A stretch of 64,000 bases of DNA from Rhodosporidiobolus odoratus (GCA_034387635.1 JAOANU010000010.1:186001-250000), one strand, 5' to 3'; numbered from the stretch's first letter, positions 9,962 through 21,562 are shown. Notes: a model not told the origin generated them from the letters alone. Numbers and translations are program-made.

Positions 9962-11768
9962 AGTGGAAGTATTCTGTGGTTTGATCGGGACTGCATAATA
10001 GGGCAGATTACGCACGGAGAAAGGCAGAAAGTGGATGTCAGCGAAAGGTGTGGAATCAAAAGAGGCTGACCGATGTTGCACGGGCGAGTCGCTTCCTGTC
10101 CCTCACTCAGCGGCGTCACCTGACAGCGCTGGCGTCTCCGGCGCTCCGTATGCTTGCGCCTGTTCCTGTACACCACCCGGCCGTTGCAAGGTGGGGAGCC
10201 GTCATCGCGCCTCGAAAAGGGCGACAACGCATCGTGTCGACCATGGCGAAAGTTTCAGAGTGTCTTACGAGGATAGAGCGTACTTGCAGGGACCTCGGTG
10301 TGGAGCGACGGAAGTTGTAAGGTCAAGAGGAGGACGAGCGGTTTAATTGAAACTCGTCTGGTTCCACCGCTACCTGAACTGGCCGAACAGCCTACAAAGA
10401 CACAGCCTACAAAGACACATGCGCTATCTCTGCACGAGCTGCATGCGCCCTAGGCCGTCCCTCTGATCCCGCCCGACATTGATCACGCCTCGACAGCGCA
10501 ACTCGCCCACCGAGCTACGATGCACAGCTATGCCGAGGCTGCATGGGACGAAGACAAGGTGGCTATAAGGGACTCGCCCGACGTACGCCTGAGCCATCGG
10601 CACCGGGCTGGCCTCAGGTTCGTATGCTTTATCCTCCCTTCCTCCTGTATTACATGCTACCCACGTCCCTCGTACAGTCTGATTTCGCGCTACTGACGAG
10701 ATACACTATGGCTGTAACAACGCAAGACCGGAATCTACTGATATATCAATCGGCGTTTATCAACGGGTAGTGGGAGTAACGGAGTTTGTCGGACGGTTAG
10801 AGCTCAGGAACGCACCTGGAAGGTCCAGGCGCATAAGGAGGGAAACGGCCAGCCTGCGCATATTCATTACTTCAAGCGCTGGGATGGTTAGATTGAGAAG
10901 GTCAGGGAGCGGAGTTGCGGTTGTTTGGTTCTCGACGCTGGTCGATAGGGGGAGAACTCAACCTAGCACTCTATAAATCCGGATCTCGTTCGCGCTCCTT
11001 CCTTCTCTCTCCATCGCTTTCGCGTCTTCAGCCCCGGCTTCAGATCGGTCCTCTCCAGTAGAGGTGCGTTCCCTCCGCTCAACTCTCTCTCGCTATTGCG
11101 TCGCATAGGCTGATCTCAGAGCGTCTCACTCAGGTCTTCGCCCCCGGCCAGCTTACCTCGAGTACAGCGACCTCAGCACCAGCACGATATCGAAGCGTGA
11201 GCCTCGCTCTCTTCATCGCTCCTTGACGTTCAAGTCATTGACAGTGGGTTCCACCTTAGCCCAGCTTCCGAGCGTTACTATCGTAGCAAGGCCTTAGCTA
11301 GACGCTGATTCCAGTATCGTACGCAGCCTCGCTCGTCTCGGACTGATTGGCGGAGCTAACTCCTCTCTCTCAGCAGCCCGCTTCTCGAGTAACTCGCTGC
11401 TATCCTCATCGAACAGTGTCGTGCTGCTTCTTTCAGGTTCGTTGCTCGAGCTCCCTCAGCAGCGGCTAAGGCGGCAGCTGGCGGATTGGGACTGACCATA
11501 TCTGTATTGCTTCTTTCAGTTGTCGCTGAACGCCGCTCCTTCGTTGTTGATCGCCCACCCACCTTCCCTACGTTGTATTTTGCTTGCCTCTGTAGTACCC
11601 ATCACCCATAGACTTGTCCATCGCTCTCGTCTCATTCTGCTCTCTCGTGTTTTTTTCTCCCTCCTCCTTTTCCTCTCCTCTCCTTTCTTCTCCTTCGCCT
11701 CCCTCTCTTCGTACATCGGACGAGCGCGCGTCTCTCTCAGACCGCCTCGATCAGCTTTCTTCGCAACG
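9962..11768. other. Long intergenic region, CT-rich in its right half
   Basis: No credible gene is seen in these 1.8 kb. Two direct copies of a 15-nt unit (CAGCCTACAAAGACA) sit at 10388-10417. A TATA-like CTCTATAAAT lies near 10968. From about 11000 the sequence becomes CT-rich with several splice-like signals, which looks like the 5' leader of the decayed gene that follows. Confidence 0.4.
10388..10417 (+). repeat. Tandem duplication of a 15-nt unit
   Basis: Two exact, adjacent copies of CAGCCTACAAAGACA. No further copies were noticed nearby. No function is implied. Confidence 0.85.
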
Positions 11769-13038
11769 ATGATACCTCACCGTTACCCAGGCTCGGACTG
11801 TCAGGACGACGAAGCCATTCGACATCAACAACCTGATCCCTTGTCAAGAAGGAGTCATCCCGATCTGGGGCTTGCGGCCGGAGATGGGGGCCAGGGATGG
11901 GAGGACGGAGTGCGCTGGAGCAGCTGGACGAGACTGGGTGTGTTGAACGGATTTTTTCCTCTGCTCTTCCGTTGGCAGACAAGTGAGCTGACTTCGAGGA
12001 AGGTAGGTACGCTGTCATGCAGCACAGCAGCGCTCAGGCCAATGTTAAAACCCTCTTGAGTGTCGAGGGAACTGATAGCTATCTGAATGAGTCTTGCGAG
12101 TGCGCAAATCTGTTCCTTTTCTTCTTCTTCCGAAGGGCAACCTGGATCATTCTGTTCAACTCCCCTCAGGCTCTTCAGGCCTCTTCTTCGCGCGACAAAG
12201 TCATCGCGTGGAACAGCGTGATCCGTACAGCCGATGTAGGCATCGCCACCAAAGACGTCAAGGAGACGAGGCAAAAGCAGGCTGAGAAGGCTCTTCCTCC
12301 TTCGAGTCACATCAAGGCGACGGCAGGGAGCGCACATGTGGATCAAGACGAGGAGTATGCGAGGACTATCATCAAGAGGGCAGCTGGTAAGGCTTTCCGT
12401 TACGTTTCTTGCCTTATCTGCTCTCGCTTTCTTCTGCATCACCACCGACTGTACTCACCCCACCTATCGTTGTCTGACGGGCGACGAAGCTCTCGACCGC
12501 TACTCGCGCTTACAGATCGTCAACCTATGCGTCCGCTGCGGTGGGCTACTTTAGCTTCGTCGCCTGTTCCGTTTAATCAAGGCTGATTCGTTTGAGTTTC
12601 CGCAGAGGCCCAGTCACCAACAAGCCCCTTGCTGTCAGTGATTTCCGGAGTATGGACGTCGAGCAGGATACCCTCAGAATGTCGAGGTCTTATGGCACGG
12701 CATTGTCTGTATCATACTCGCGTGCGTCTTCCCCTTCATCCTTTCACGCCCCAATTGTCCGTGCACCGCGACTCCGTCTGATTCGCCGGCCCGTGATGAC
12801 GATCAACCGGTGTTTGCTCGCAGCTGGTCAGCGATGGGCCTACAGTTCCCATCAAATGCCTTCAGAGACACTAGCGCTTCGATGCTACGACTCGAACATG
12901 GGTCGCGACGGAGAAGCTTTGTATACCGGCCATGTCGCCTGCGACATCGTCGACGAGCCTACGTTGCCGGAGCTGGAGGGGAAACCACTGGTGCCGAGGA
13001 TTAGCTGCGAGGTCAGACTGATAGTCTTGCATGAATAG
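11769..13038 (+). pseudogene. Probable decayed multi-exon gene
   Basis: Protein-like segments follow one another but sit in different frames that good splice sites do not reconcile. In order: MIPHRYPGSDCQDDEAIRH at 11769; VIAWNSVIRTADVG to DEEYARTIIKRAAG (about 12170-12390); EALDRYSRL (about 12490); GPVTNKPLAVSDFRSMDVEQ (about 12605); LQFPSNAFRDTSASMLR (about 12842); and YDSNMGRDGEALYTGHVACD to the stop at 13038. The joins DSFEFPQR/GPVTNK and SMLRL/YDSNMGRDG look like small indels, because no GT-AG pair separates the frames. The layout faintly recalls the C-terminal part of fungal Hsp70-like ATPases, but no ATPase core is present and I cannot assign a family. A gene with unusual introns remains possible. 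Confidence 0.4.
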
Positions 13039-13173
13039 ACGGATTCAGCGTGACACTGTTCGAGCGCAGCGAAGAGGCAAAGTCCGGACATCGTGAGGTC
13101 AGCTGGCACCACCGACAGCGCCCTGGTAGGTAGCGATGCGGCAGACTGAGAAGGTCGCGGCTCAAAAAAGACT

Positions 13174-14300
13174 TCAGTCGAACAAACTTCTTGTTCTCCA
13201 CGCCACCACCGCACCGTTCTCTACATCTACTCCCTTCTCCTCGCAAAGCTCCAGCAGCCTCTGTCCGCCGAACTCCCGGAAATCTTGCGGGGCTGGAGCC
13301 CGGGGAATGCTGAGTTTCTTGAGACCGCTGAGCACGCTTGCGCTGTCTTGCAACCGTTCAACCAGGGTGGTGGACATCTCGGCAAGGTTGTAGTCTAGCT
13401 CGATTGTAAGATGGCGGAGGGCAGAAGCACCGGTTGAAGGTAAGGGAAGGGCGTCGAGTACGGCAGGAAGGTCGACCGCGAAATGACATTCGAGGTGAGA
13501 GAGCGAGGTAAGGACGGCGAATTGCTCGACTAGAGCGGGGGAAGGTCGATGCTGCAGTGAAAGATGACGAAGGTTGGGGGCGACTCGGGGAAAACAGGCG
13601 ACTAAGGCGTAGTAGGTGGGTGAGGACGAGCCCGTTAGAAGGGTCAGGGAGCGGAGCGAATGTGCGGACGTGGTGAAGAGGCGAGAGAGGAATGAAGGCG
13701 GGTACGAGCGGTTATAGAGGGAAAGAGAGCGAAGGTGGAAAGGGAAGGTGAGAGCGCTGAGTGTTGCGGGCTTGTCCGGGAAGGAGGTCATGAGGATGAG
13801 TATGCGGAGACCTGGGAAAGCGCCATAGAATCAGTATCGGACGTGACCGAACGACCTCGATGGGCCAGAGTAAGAGAAGGGAAAGGCTCACCAGCCAAGT
13901 TTTCGTTCTGCAAAACCCTGCCGCTCAACCTTCCAAAGTCCGCTAACCTTAGCCACTGTATTCCTCTCAGCTTCCCGAGCACTCTCGACGCCGTCGATCC
14001 GCTCAAACCCTCCACGCCGGCGTGCACGCCGACCAGATCCAGCTCGTGCGTGCCGTATTGACCCAAGACGGGCGAAGCGAGCAGACGTCGTGCCACCACC
14101 GGAGACTGGATTCGAAGGGAGGACCATAGGACGGCTTGCGCGGGAGAGCGAAAGATTCTCGATACGAGGGAGCACTGGCGGACGAAGGTGGCTCGGCTCG
14201 AGATGGCGGCCGACGAGCTGGAAAGGTCGACATCCGCCACAGCGAGTTGCAGGATCTGCTCGACTAACTCGAAGGGTAGCACGTTGATGGTGGCGGCCAT
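13174..14300 (-). CDS. F-box protein with leucine-rich C-terminal region
   Basis: Two exons (14300-13892 and 13811-13174) joined by a consensus intron (GTGAGC...CCCAG). The start MAATINVLPFELVEQILQLA opens an F-box: LPFELVEQIL, then FVRQCSLVSRIFRSPAQAVL, about residues 5-55. The rest is rich in Leu and reads like degenerate leucine-rich repeats (LRSLSLYNRS, LRHLSLQHRP, LRHLTIELDY). Family knowledge: F-box proteins bind Skp1 and recruit substrates to SCF ubiquitin ligases through C-terminal repeats. The substrate is unknown. An upstream in-frame Met at 14498 is less likely because the intervening sequence is not protein-like. It is divergent from the alpha/beta-hydrolase gene. Confidence 0.8.
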
Positions 14301-14917
14301 TGTTCGTGGGGCTCGACCGATGACTTGCGAGGGGGAGAGCCGGGAGCGGGTGGCAGATTTAGCTGGCGCTTTGCGAGCTGGTTTACAGGGTGTACTTGCG
14401 CATTCTAGAATGCGCTTGCCTGAGTGTAGCCTGCAGCTTAAAGCGTCAATCGAAGGTTGTTTAGGGTGATCAGGATCTGTTGAAGCGATTTGTCTCATCT
14501 CATCTCATCTCCACCCTGTGATTCTTGTCCAGGCGTTCCTCCGTCCTCGAGACCGGGAACGTTTGACCTGCCATCTGTGCTTGATCCGACTGGGTCCTGT
14601 TCATCGAGCTGTGCAGTCTCGCCCCACCACTGGCCTGCCGCTTTCATCGCTCCTTCCTCTTTAAGCAGTTGGCAGTCCGGCGTCTTGTCAAAGTCTCGCC
14701 CTTCCTGCACATAAAGCCCCCGGGATCAACCACAACCAGCTCGGAACGACCGCACAGCTACACCTTGCTTCGATCCCGTTCTTCCCACCTGTGACAGAAC
14801 CCTCGCCGTCCGCCCACCCCCCTGCCTTTGTACTCTCGACCCGCCGCTTCTCGTCAGACTACACACCGCTGCTCCACTCAGACCTTCGTCGTCGATAGCC
14901 CATCCGTGTCTGCCAGC
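14301..14917. promoter_or_regulatory. Divergent promoter region, F-box gene / hydrolase gene
   Basis: 617 nt between two divergent start codons, so it should hold both promoters. The only visible feature is a short run of TCTCA/CATCT units near 14490-14510. No specific operator was recognised. Confidence 0.4.
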
Positions 14918-16808
14918 ATGCCGCATGTCAACCTTCCGGGAGGCGTTCAGCTCTACTACGAGCAGCACGGCGCTGCAGACCCTTCCCTCGCATCGCTGTC
15001 GCTGTCGGAGTCTGCTGCCCCACCCGCCTCTCAGCCGCCCGTGTCGTTCGCAAAACCCAGTATGCTCTTGCTCGCTCCGTCCTTCCTCAACAGCACCTAC
15101 CTCGAACCCTACGTCGAGGCTTTCAAGGACGGCTTTGATGTGACCACGTTGGAGCTGCGGAGCATTGGCAGAAGCCGGAATGCGGGATCAGCAATATACG
15201 ACTACTGGGTTGCCGCAGCGGATATAGCCAACACCATGGTAAGCTGTGCGCTTTCTTCCATTCCCTCCTCTACTCACCGGGTTGGCCGCTCCAGGAAGCA
15301 TTGCATCTTCCGCCTTCGCACGTCTTCGGTGCCGGTTGTCTTGCATTCCAAGGTTTGTCCCCCTGCTATCTCCTGCTCTGTAATGTTGCTGACTCTCTAT
15401 CCTCCCTATAGCCGCTCTCAAGCTCGCCCTCCTTTTCCCCGACCAAGTCCTTTCTCTCAGCCTTGTCGGCGCCCCGACCCTCTTCGCACCACCTCGAGCT
15501 CTCAGTGCCTTCCAGGAGATCACGGAAGCCTGGGTGCGCCCTTCAGACGAGGAAGATTGGGTCGATGTCACCGGCGGTATTGGCGAGTTCTTATTGGGAG
15601 AAAAAAAGTGGGACAATGCAGATGATGACTGGGACAGGGTTATTGGAACGGTCGCGAGAGTAAGCTGGACCTGTGTCCTCATCGTATATGCACCCAATGG
15701 GCTGACTATTCCGGCCTCCAGCGTTACAGCCCGTATTCCGCGCAGCAAATTTTCACGGTTACCTCGCCAAATCAGCGGGTTCGTCTCGATCTTACGGTTC
15801 GACGCCGTCTGTATCGCTGACTCATCCTGTCTATGTTACCTTGCGCAGGATCCAGGGCTGACACCTGAGCTCGTTGCCACAATCCGGCAACCCATCCTTT
15901 TCATCCAGGTGCACTTACTCGCCCCCCTGCCGCTTGGGTACTCATACTCAGACTGACTCTAGTTCGTTTTTGCCCTGCAGGGGGATAATGACCTGTGCTT
16001 CGGGCTTGACGAGGTCGAGGAGCAGTCGAGGCGGTTCACTGGCGCGCGGGAGCTCGAGTTCCATGCTATCGCGGGTGCGCACTTCTTTTTTCTCCAACAT
16101 TCTGTCCCGACGCTGATCAAGCTGTCTGCAGGTGGACCTCATCTCCTCGCCGTCACGCACACATCCGAAGTCATCGCCTTCATGCAACCCTTCCTTAGCC
16201 GCCACACCCCCGCTCCTCTACCTGCCTTAACCCCGATCGACTCACTGACAGCTCTCAAATACGCGGCCTCTCTCGCCAAGGATCCCAAAATCGCTCTTCG
16301 CAACCCCCACTACCCCGAATCGTTCTCGCTTCTCCCCGCGGACGAAAAAGCCGCAGTATCGAAACATCTAGCCGAAATGGTGGAGATTGAACGGACGTGC
16401 GAGTTTGACCTTCCCATGTGCTTTCAACGGCAAGACTGGGAGGCTCCGAAGCTGGAAAATGGAGAAGACGAGAGGCGATGGACGTAAGTCTTTTCTTTCG
16501 TTCCTGCTTCTCCCTCGGGTTCCATGTACTGATCTGCGTACTTTACCCTCAGATGGTCAACACGAGAAGAATATTTTCTCCCTTCCTCCCCAGTCTCCTA
16601 CAGCCGCTCTTCTATCTCGAACGGCACTTCCCGTCCTCTCTCCATGTTCTCCCTACAGGACAGCGTATCGGTCCTCGTCGAATCTAGCGAGCAAACCTCG
16701 CGGTCAGCGCTTCCGGCGGGTACGGCGGGCAGTGGATCCGCGGATGGGCTGTCGGGACAAATCAAGGCCGTCGAAGGATCGGTTTCAGCGGCGGCTGCTG
16801 CACATTGA
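14918..16808 (+). CDS. Alpha/beta-hydrolase-fold protein with Cys at the nucleophile position
   Basis: Eight exons: 14918-15238, 15295-15352, 15412-15659, 15722-15778, 15849-15908, 15981-16074, 16132-16483 and 16553-16808. The N-terminal strand region LPGGVQLYYEQHGAAD, then SMLLLAPSFLNSTYLEPYVE and ELRSIGRS, matches the start of an alpha/beta-hydrolase fold. The nucleophile elbow reads HVFGAGCLAFQAALKLALLF, where Cys replaces the usual Ser. The acid region (PILFIQGDNDLCF) and a His (GGPHLLAVTH) are in the expected order. The last third is a fungal-type extension, Ser-rich at the end. Substrate unknown. The Cys could be a true thiol nucleophile, as in dienelactone hydrolase, or mark loss of classical esterase activity. 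Confidence 0.78.
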
Positions 16809-17217
16809 GGCGGCGTGTCGATGCATACGCCTGAACTCGCAACAGCTCAATGATCTTGTAGCCTACTATCTTTCATGCTCGCAGTACCCTGTCTTGTTGA
16901 ATCACTCCTTTGTACTTTTTGTCTCCAGGCTTTCACACGATTTATTGATGCAAAACGGCCCCGTCTGTTTACTTTCTCTTGCTCCGCTGAGCTGTCTGGA
17001 AAGGAGCAGTGGCCAGCGCAAAGCTTCGAACGACTGCTCCTTTTCCAGCGCCGACGGCACTTCGCCACCATCGTCGCTCGAAACCGCTCTTGCCATCTCG
17101 CTCTCCTCGTCTGCCTCGAATCCGCTCGAGACTGCAAAAGAACAGTGATCGACACCATCCGAGCGACACGTATAGACCGCCACCCGCCCCTAACCGTCGT
17201 TGCCAAACCCTTTCATC

Positions 17218-17997
17218 ATGTCAACCTCATCATCTCCACCTTCTCCATCAACAACAACCCCATCAGAAGCATCCCTACCCTCCGAAACCGCACAAAAACC
17301 TACAATCCTCGACGCAGCTCGTACAATCTCCCCCATAACCGACCTGCAACGCCTCCCCGAAATTCCCTGTTCTCGCAACTCTTTACTGTTTGGCATCGTA
17401 GCCGGCGCGGCAGTTGGAGGCTTGCGATTCGTATTTTCAAGAACCGCTCGGAGGGGGAGGTTATACGGTGGCGAGAGTGGGTGGAGTGAGATTGGGTCGG
17501 CGGCGAATTGGGCGGTAGGGGCTTGGGGAGTCGGAAGTTTGGGGGCTTGGTGCGTCGCTTTCTTTCTGTCCGTGGTCGCGCAGTCTTCTCGAGCTGGGTG
17601 ATATTTCAAGCCCGGGTCATTTACTTGTAAGACGACGAAACTGACTTTTCTTCTTATCCCTTCTTCCTCCGCTTGCCCCGGCTCACCCTTTCCTACCCCC
17701 TCTATTTCCATGCGCACTCGCCTGTAACGTTATAGGGAAACCTGCCGAGCGCGTCAAACGGCCGAAGCCGCCCGAATGCACGCCCTCGTAACCGAAATCA
17801 AGCAAAAACGAGCTGCCAAACTCGCTCGACAAGCCGATCGAGAACGGGAACGAACGGCTGAGAAACCGATAGGGGGTATTTTGATTGGGGACAAGGGAAG
17901 GGAGATTTTGAGGGAGAGGGAGGAGAAGCGGTTAGAAGGGAGTGCTGGGGACGAGGCAGAAAAGAAAGGAGGAGGGTGGTTCAGCGGGCGGGTCTAG
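17218..17997 (+). CDS. COX20: COX20-like cytochrome c oxidase assembly protein
   Basis: Two exons (17218-17549 and 17736-17997) give 197 residues. The core reads LQRLPEIPCSRNSLLFGIVA, then a hydrophobic stretch AGAAVGGLRFVF, then SAANWAVGAWGVGSLGAW split across the intron from ETCRARQ. The pattern of IPC-R-SLL, two membrane segments and W-E-C-R is characteristic of COX20/FAM36A. Family knowledge: it is an inner mitochondrial membrane chaperone for newly made Cox2. The C-terminal part is a charged helix (EIKQKRAAKLARQADRERER) and a Gly/Lys-rich tail, a little longer than in yeast. It lies tail-to-head behind the hydrolase gene. Confidence 0.88.
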
Positions 17998-18207
17998 AAC
18001 CGACGGTGGAAGCGATAGATATTTCGCTAAGGTCATACGGAGTCGTGTCGCCGTCCTGCGCTTGACAGCATATCTGTGCTAATCGCTTCTCCTGCCTGCT
18101 CCCTTCGATCTCGCTAATGCTCAATACGTTTTCAATATCCTAGGCTGCAATATGATCTATCTACGCCCCAGATCCCATTCAAGCATCAACCAGTCTAATA
18201 GGTAAGC

Positions 18208-20101
18208 CTACAACCGAGCCCTAATCTCTGGCATTCTGACCTGCGCGACCTTGCCAGTATCCAAATCCCGTCTGACAATCGGTCCCTCCCCTCGAGACTT
18301 GTCAAGCCGCGTCTTGTCCCCGTAGAAAGACCACAAGCGGGCGAGGTTGGACGGCAGAGTACCGGACAGGGCTGAGCTGATCCAGGAGGGGACTAGGGGG
18401 AGGAATTTGAAGGCGTGACCCTGCAGCGAGAGGAGAGATTCAGTCGTAAAGAGAACGAAAATGGTAGGGGGAGGACGTACGGATCCTCCAGCGGCGACAA
18501 AGAGAGAGTTGTTAGCATAAGAGGGATGGAAGTCGAAGAGGAAGTCGCCGCTTTCCCGATCAGAGTACCTGAAGTAAAGAAACGAGTGAGCATTTGCAGT
18601 GCAGGCTTCACAAGGCGGTAAGAAAGAAAGAAGCGTACCAGCACAGCCGGGTCTCTCCTAACTTCGTGTCGAGCCAGCTACCCAATTCTGGGTGCACCCG
18701 CTTCATTCCGTGCCGGAGTGCCTCGAATGCGGACTGCGGAATCTGCTGCTTCTCGTAGCCAACGCTCTTTATCGTACGAGGTAGGGAGGGGAGGCAACCG
18801 GAAGGAGATACCCAGCCTCGGTCGTGAATTGCTGTAGGATGGACGGGCGTTAGTGCGAGGCGGCCGGAGGCAAGGCAGTCGAAAACGTACCCATTTTAAG
18901 AACACCATTCTTGGTCGGCGGGAAGCAGTAGAAACCAGTATCCATGAATAGAGAGACCTGTACACAGCGCCCGAGTCAGAATTCGAAAAGTCACAAAGGA
19001 GATTCAGCCAGCTAACCGGCATATTTTGGTATCTCTCGCGCTCCTCCTCGTTCAGCAGAATGGTCGCCACAGTCTGACCACACGGCATACAAGCCTCCGC
19101 CAACTCAGGCAGCAGCTCGGGAGTCCAGCTTCCACATGCTAAGATTGTCATGTCTGCTTCGACGGTTCGGCCGTCGGCGAGGCGTACACCGCGGATGGAA
19201 GGTTGGGGCGAAGAGGACGACACAGATGACGAAGAGGGAGTAGACTGGATTAGGGAGATAGCGTCGCCTTGTGTGAAGGTGACGCCGAGGGAACGAGCGA
19301 GGGAGATGGTGTGAAGGACGGCATCACGCGAAGCAGCCCAGCCGCCGACGTGGTTCAGATCTGCGCCGGAGCATGCTTCAGTCATGCAGGGGAGAGAGAG
19401 TAGGGAAGGGGGAAAGAACGAACAAGCCTCCGATCCCTCGAACTCTCCAACGTGAAGCCCCGCCTTATACAATCCCTGTACCCCCCTCCCCTTCTCCAAC
19501 TTGCTGACTTTTGCCGTCTCACTTTCCTCGTTCAGTTGATGTGAATTGCGCACGTAACCGACTTGGGGATCTAAGGATGAAGAGCAGACGACCACGCCGC
19601 ACTCGTGGTAGTATTGCTTCCAGCGCGGGGTGCGCCATTCGGAGATAGCGTCGAGGGCGAGGGCTTGGTAGATGGGGTCGGCGTAGTCGGCACGAACCTG
19701 AGAAGCGACAAGAAGGCGGAAAGAAAAGAGGGTAAGTGTCGGCAGGGGAGCAGAACGTGAACCGCGGAGGGGGGGAACAACCGAGAGACCGGGGTCGTCA
19801 GAGATGAAGCCGGGGACATCGTATGGCGCAGCAAGCGGTCGAACGTACGATCTGCAGGAAGAAAAGTGGTCAGTCCCTTCCCCCGCAGCTGACTTTCCCC
19901 AGGTCCCCACGTAGAGCGCACCTTGTTATAGTCCGAGCTGGCAGCATCCACCTCTAGCTCACCGTTCTGCCCCCGCTCCACAACGGTGATCAATTCCGCC
20001 CGTCCCTTGTACGCTCCTTCGGCCAAAGCGAGGGCGGCGGATGCGCCGAACTCGCCGGCACCGACAATGAGCACTCGCTGTGGTGGCGACGGACCAGACA
20101 T
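18208..20101 (-). CDS. FAD-dependent amine oxidase of the fructosyl-amino-acid oxidase / sarcosine oxidase (DAO) family
   Basis: The model has eight exons including a 3-nt one: 20101-19922, 19850-19848, 19697-19424, 19360-19017, 18957-18891, 18832-18639, 18568-18481 and 18420-18208 (about 453 residues). It opens with a Rossmann FAD fingerprint, VLIVGAGEFGASAALALAEG. The family signature SSDYNK-I-VRADYADPIY follows, then YYHECG, LNHVGGWAASRDAV, DTGFYCFPPTKNG and GSGHAFKFLPLV near the end. Family knowledge: these flavoenzymes oxidise the C-N bond of secondary amines such as glycated amino acids or sarcosine, giving H2O2. No signal peptide or PTS1 is visible (C-terminus EIRARL). Exact substrate unassigned. 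It is divergent from the lyase-like gene at 20478. Confidence 0.85.
19848..19850 (-). other. Predicted 3-nt microexon (ATC) of the flavin oxidase gene
   Basis: On the minus strand the triplet ATC is flanked by a strong acceptor (CTTCCTGCAG) and a strong donor (GTACGT). Including it gives DYNK-I-VRADYADP, which fits the family pattern NKIVR; skipping it gives NKVR and keeps the frame. The introns are about 71 nt upstream and 150 nt downstream. Confidence 0.6.
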
Positions 20102-20477
20102 GGCGAGCCTGGATGGAGCGCTTGGGTGGTTTGAGGAAAAACAGTCAATGCCAAAAAGACCGAGAGCCGCGCAAAGCGGAGTTCGGCAAGGCGGTAATTC
20201 TGAGCAAAGGTAAGTCAAATGTGAGGTATGTGTCCGCTTTACAAGTATCGGTAAGCTTCGGCACGACTAGCGCGTCGGGACGCGCGCAAGGAGAAGGGAG
20301 AGAGCAGCGATCCAACGAGGAGAAGCGCCCGTACGAGCACAGCATCATCGAGAGATAACGTGCAGCAACAACATCGCAGCACAGCGACTCCTCCCTTCCC
20401 AACATTCGCCCATCTTATGTCGCTCACTCCCCTCGGCCTCATCTCTTCCTCGACCTCTTCAACGCCACTCAGCTAAC
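20102..20477. promoter_or_regulatory. Divergent promoter region, flavin oxidase / lyase-like gene
   Basis: 376 nt between divergent start codons. Its arrangement would allow co-regulation of the two genes, but no specific binding site was recognised. Confidence 0.4.
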
Positions 20478-21562
20478 ATGCCACCGCCGCCTCTACCAGC
20501 TCGACCAGGACAAACAGGCCCACCGCCCATCCCACCTCGTCCACCCCCACCTGGCGAACAGCTTCCCTGTCCTCCTTCTTTCCCTCCTGTCTGCGTTGGC
20601 CGGCTCCTCGCAGATGGCACTGCACCTCAAGCTGGCGTGGTGCAGGGTGTCAAGGGTGTCAAGTGGCAAGCCAGCGGGCTACTCGAAGAGGGATGCAAGT
20701 GAGTTGTGCTGTATCCTGCGTTTGCCGGGCTGCGAGGGAAGAAAAGCTGACCGCGCCTGGCTGGGTCCCGCATGTGCTTGCAAACAGTCTTCCGGGACAC
20801 AGCGTCAATGTACAGCGACCATTGACCATTCACATGGGACCTCCTGGTTCGTTATCGGTTCTCGCTTCAACTCTCTCTTGCTTACTGTGTGTCGCTTCGC
20901 ATAGGCACTACGATCGACGCTAAGGGTAGGCAGCGTACGGAGATCTTGAGCTGGCCGCCATCTGCTCCCGGAGAAACGTGGATCTAGTGCGGCCCTTTTT
21001 GTCTTTTCTCGACCTTCGCAACTTAGTCGTCTACTATCGCTGGACGTGTACTGATCTCTCCCGCCTCTCCCGTGCATAGCAAGTGGCGTTTCCATCTCCA
21101 CGGCCCGCTCCCCACTTCCTCCAAATTCTTCCACCTCACCCAGCTTCTCTCCCGCGAGTCCGGCGGCTTTGTCGTCGCCCTTGGCCTCGTCAATGGCAAA
21201 GTCAAGATTAGCTCTATCCTCCCACCTTTACTCGACGCAGCTGGTCAGCCGCTGCCTTTGCCAGAACTACCGGCTGAGCAGTACTGGAATAGGACGGTAT
21301 ATCATCGAGCTGTGGTCAAATGGGGACCTGGCGGGAGCGTCGACTGTACGATCCCCTTTTTCGCTTGCGCTGTATACGTCCGGCTCACTTCTTTGCTCCT
21401 GCAGACACCGTCGCTGACGCCGCAACCGACGAGCTCCTCCTCCGTTACGCCGTTAATGCCGACGTCCCCGCCAAGGGCAGCGTCAAATGCGGGCTGTACC
21501 GTGCGCACGTGTGCAGCACGGCTACCGCCGTGGTCGGGGACTTTGATTTCAAGAAGCGGTAA
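20478..21562 (+). CDS. Polysaccharide-lyase-like beta-jelly-roll protein (tentative)
   Basis: Five exons (20478-20698, 20788-20846, 20905-20986, 21080-21345, 21405-21562) give 261 residues with every phase consistent. The Pro-rich start (MPPPPLPARPGQTGPPPIPP) is not a signal peptide. The core reads RTEILSWPPSAPGETWIYKW, RFHLHGPLPTSSKFFHLTQL, SRESGGFVVALGLVNGKV, YHRAVVKWGPGGSVDYTVAD and GSVKCGLYRAHV. The W-x-Y-x-W-x-F-H-L and FFHLxQL pattern followed by GSxKxGxYR resembles fungal glucuronan/alginate-lyase-type jelly rolls. I recall this pattern rather than having aligned it, so the family call is tentative. Lack of a secretion signal would be odd for an extracellular lyase. Confidence 0.55.

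Noticed and set aside
18678..19910. A single 410-codon exon for the flavin oxidase, and a suspected one-base frameshift near 18780
   Set aside because: The long frame reads through introns and uses a wrong frame in the penultimate part. The spliced model is in frame throughout, so no frameshift is needed.
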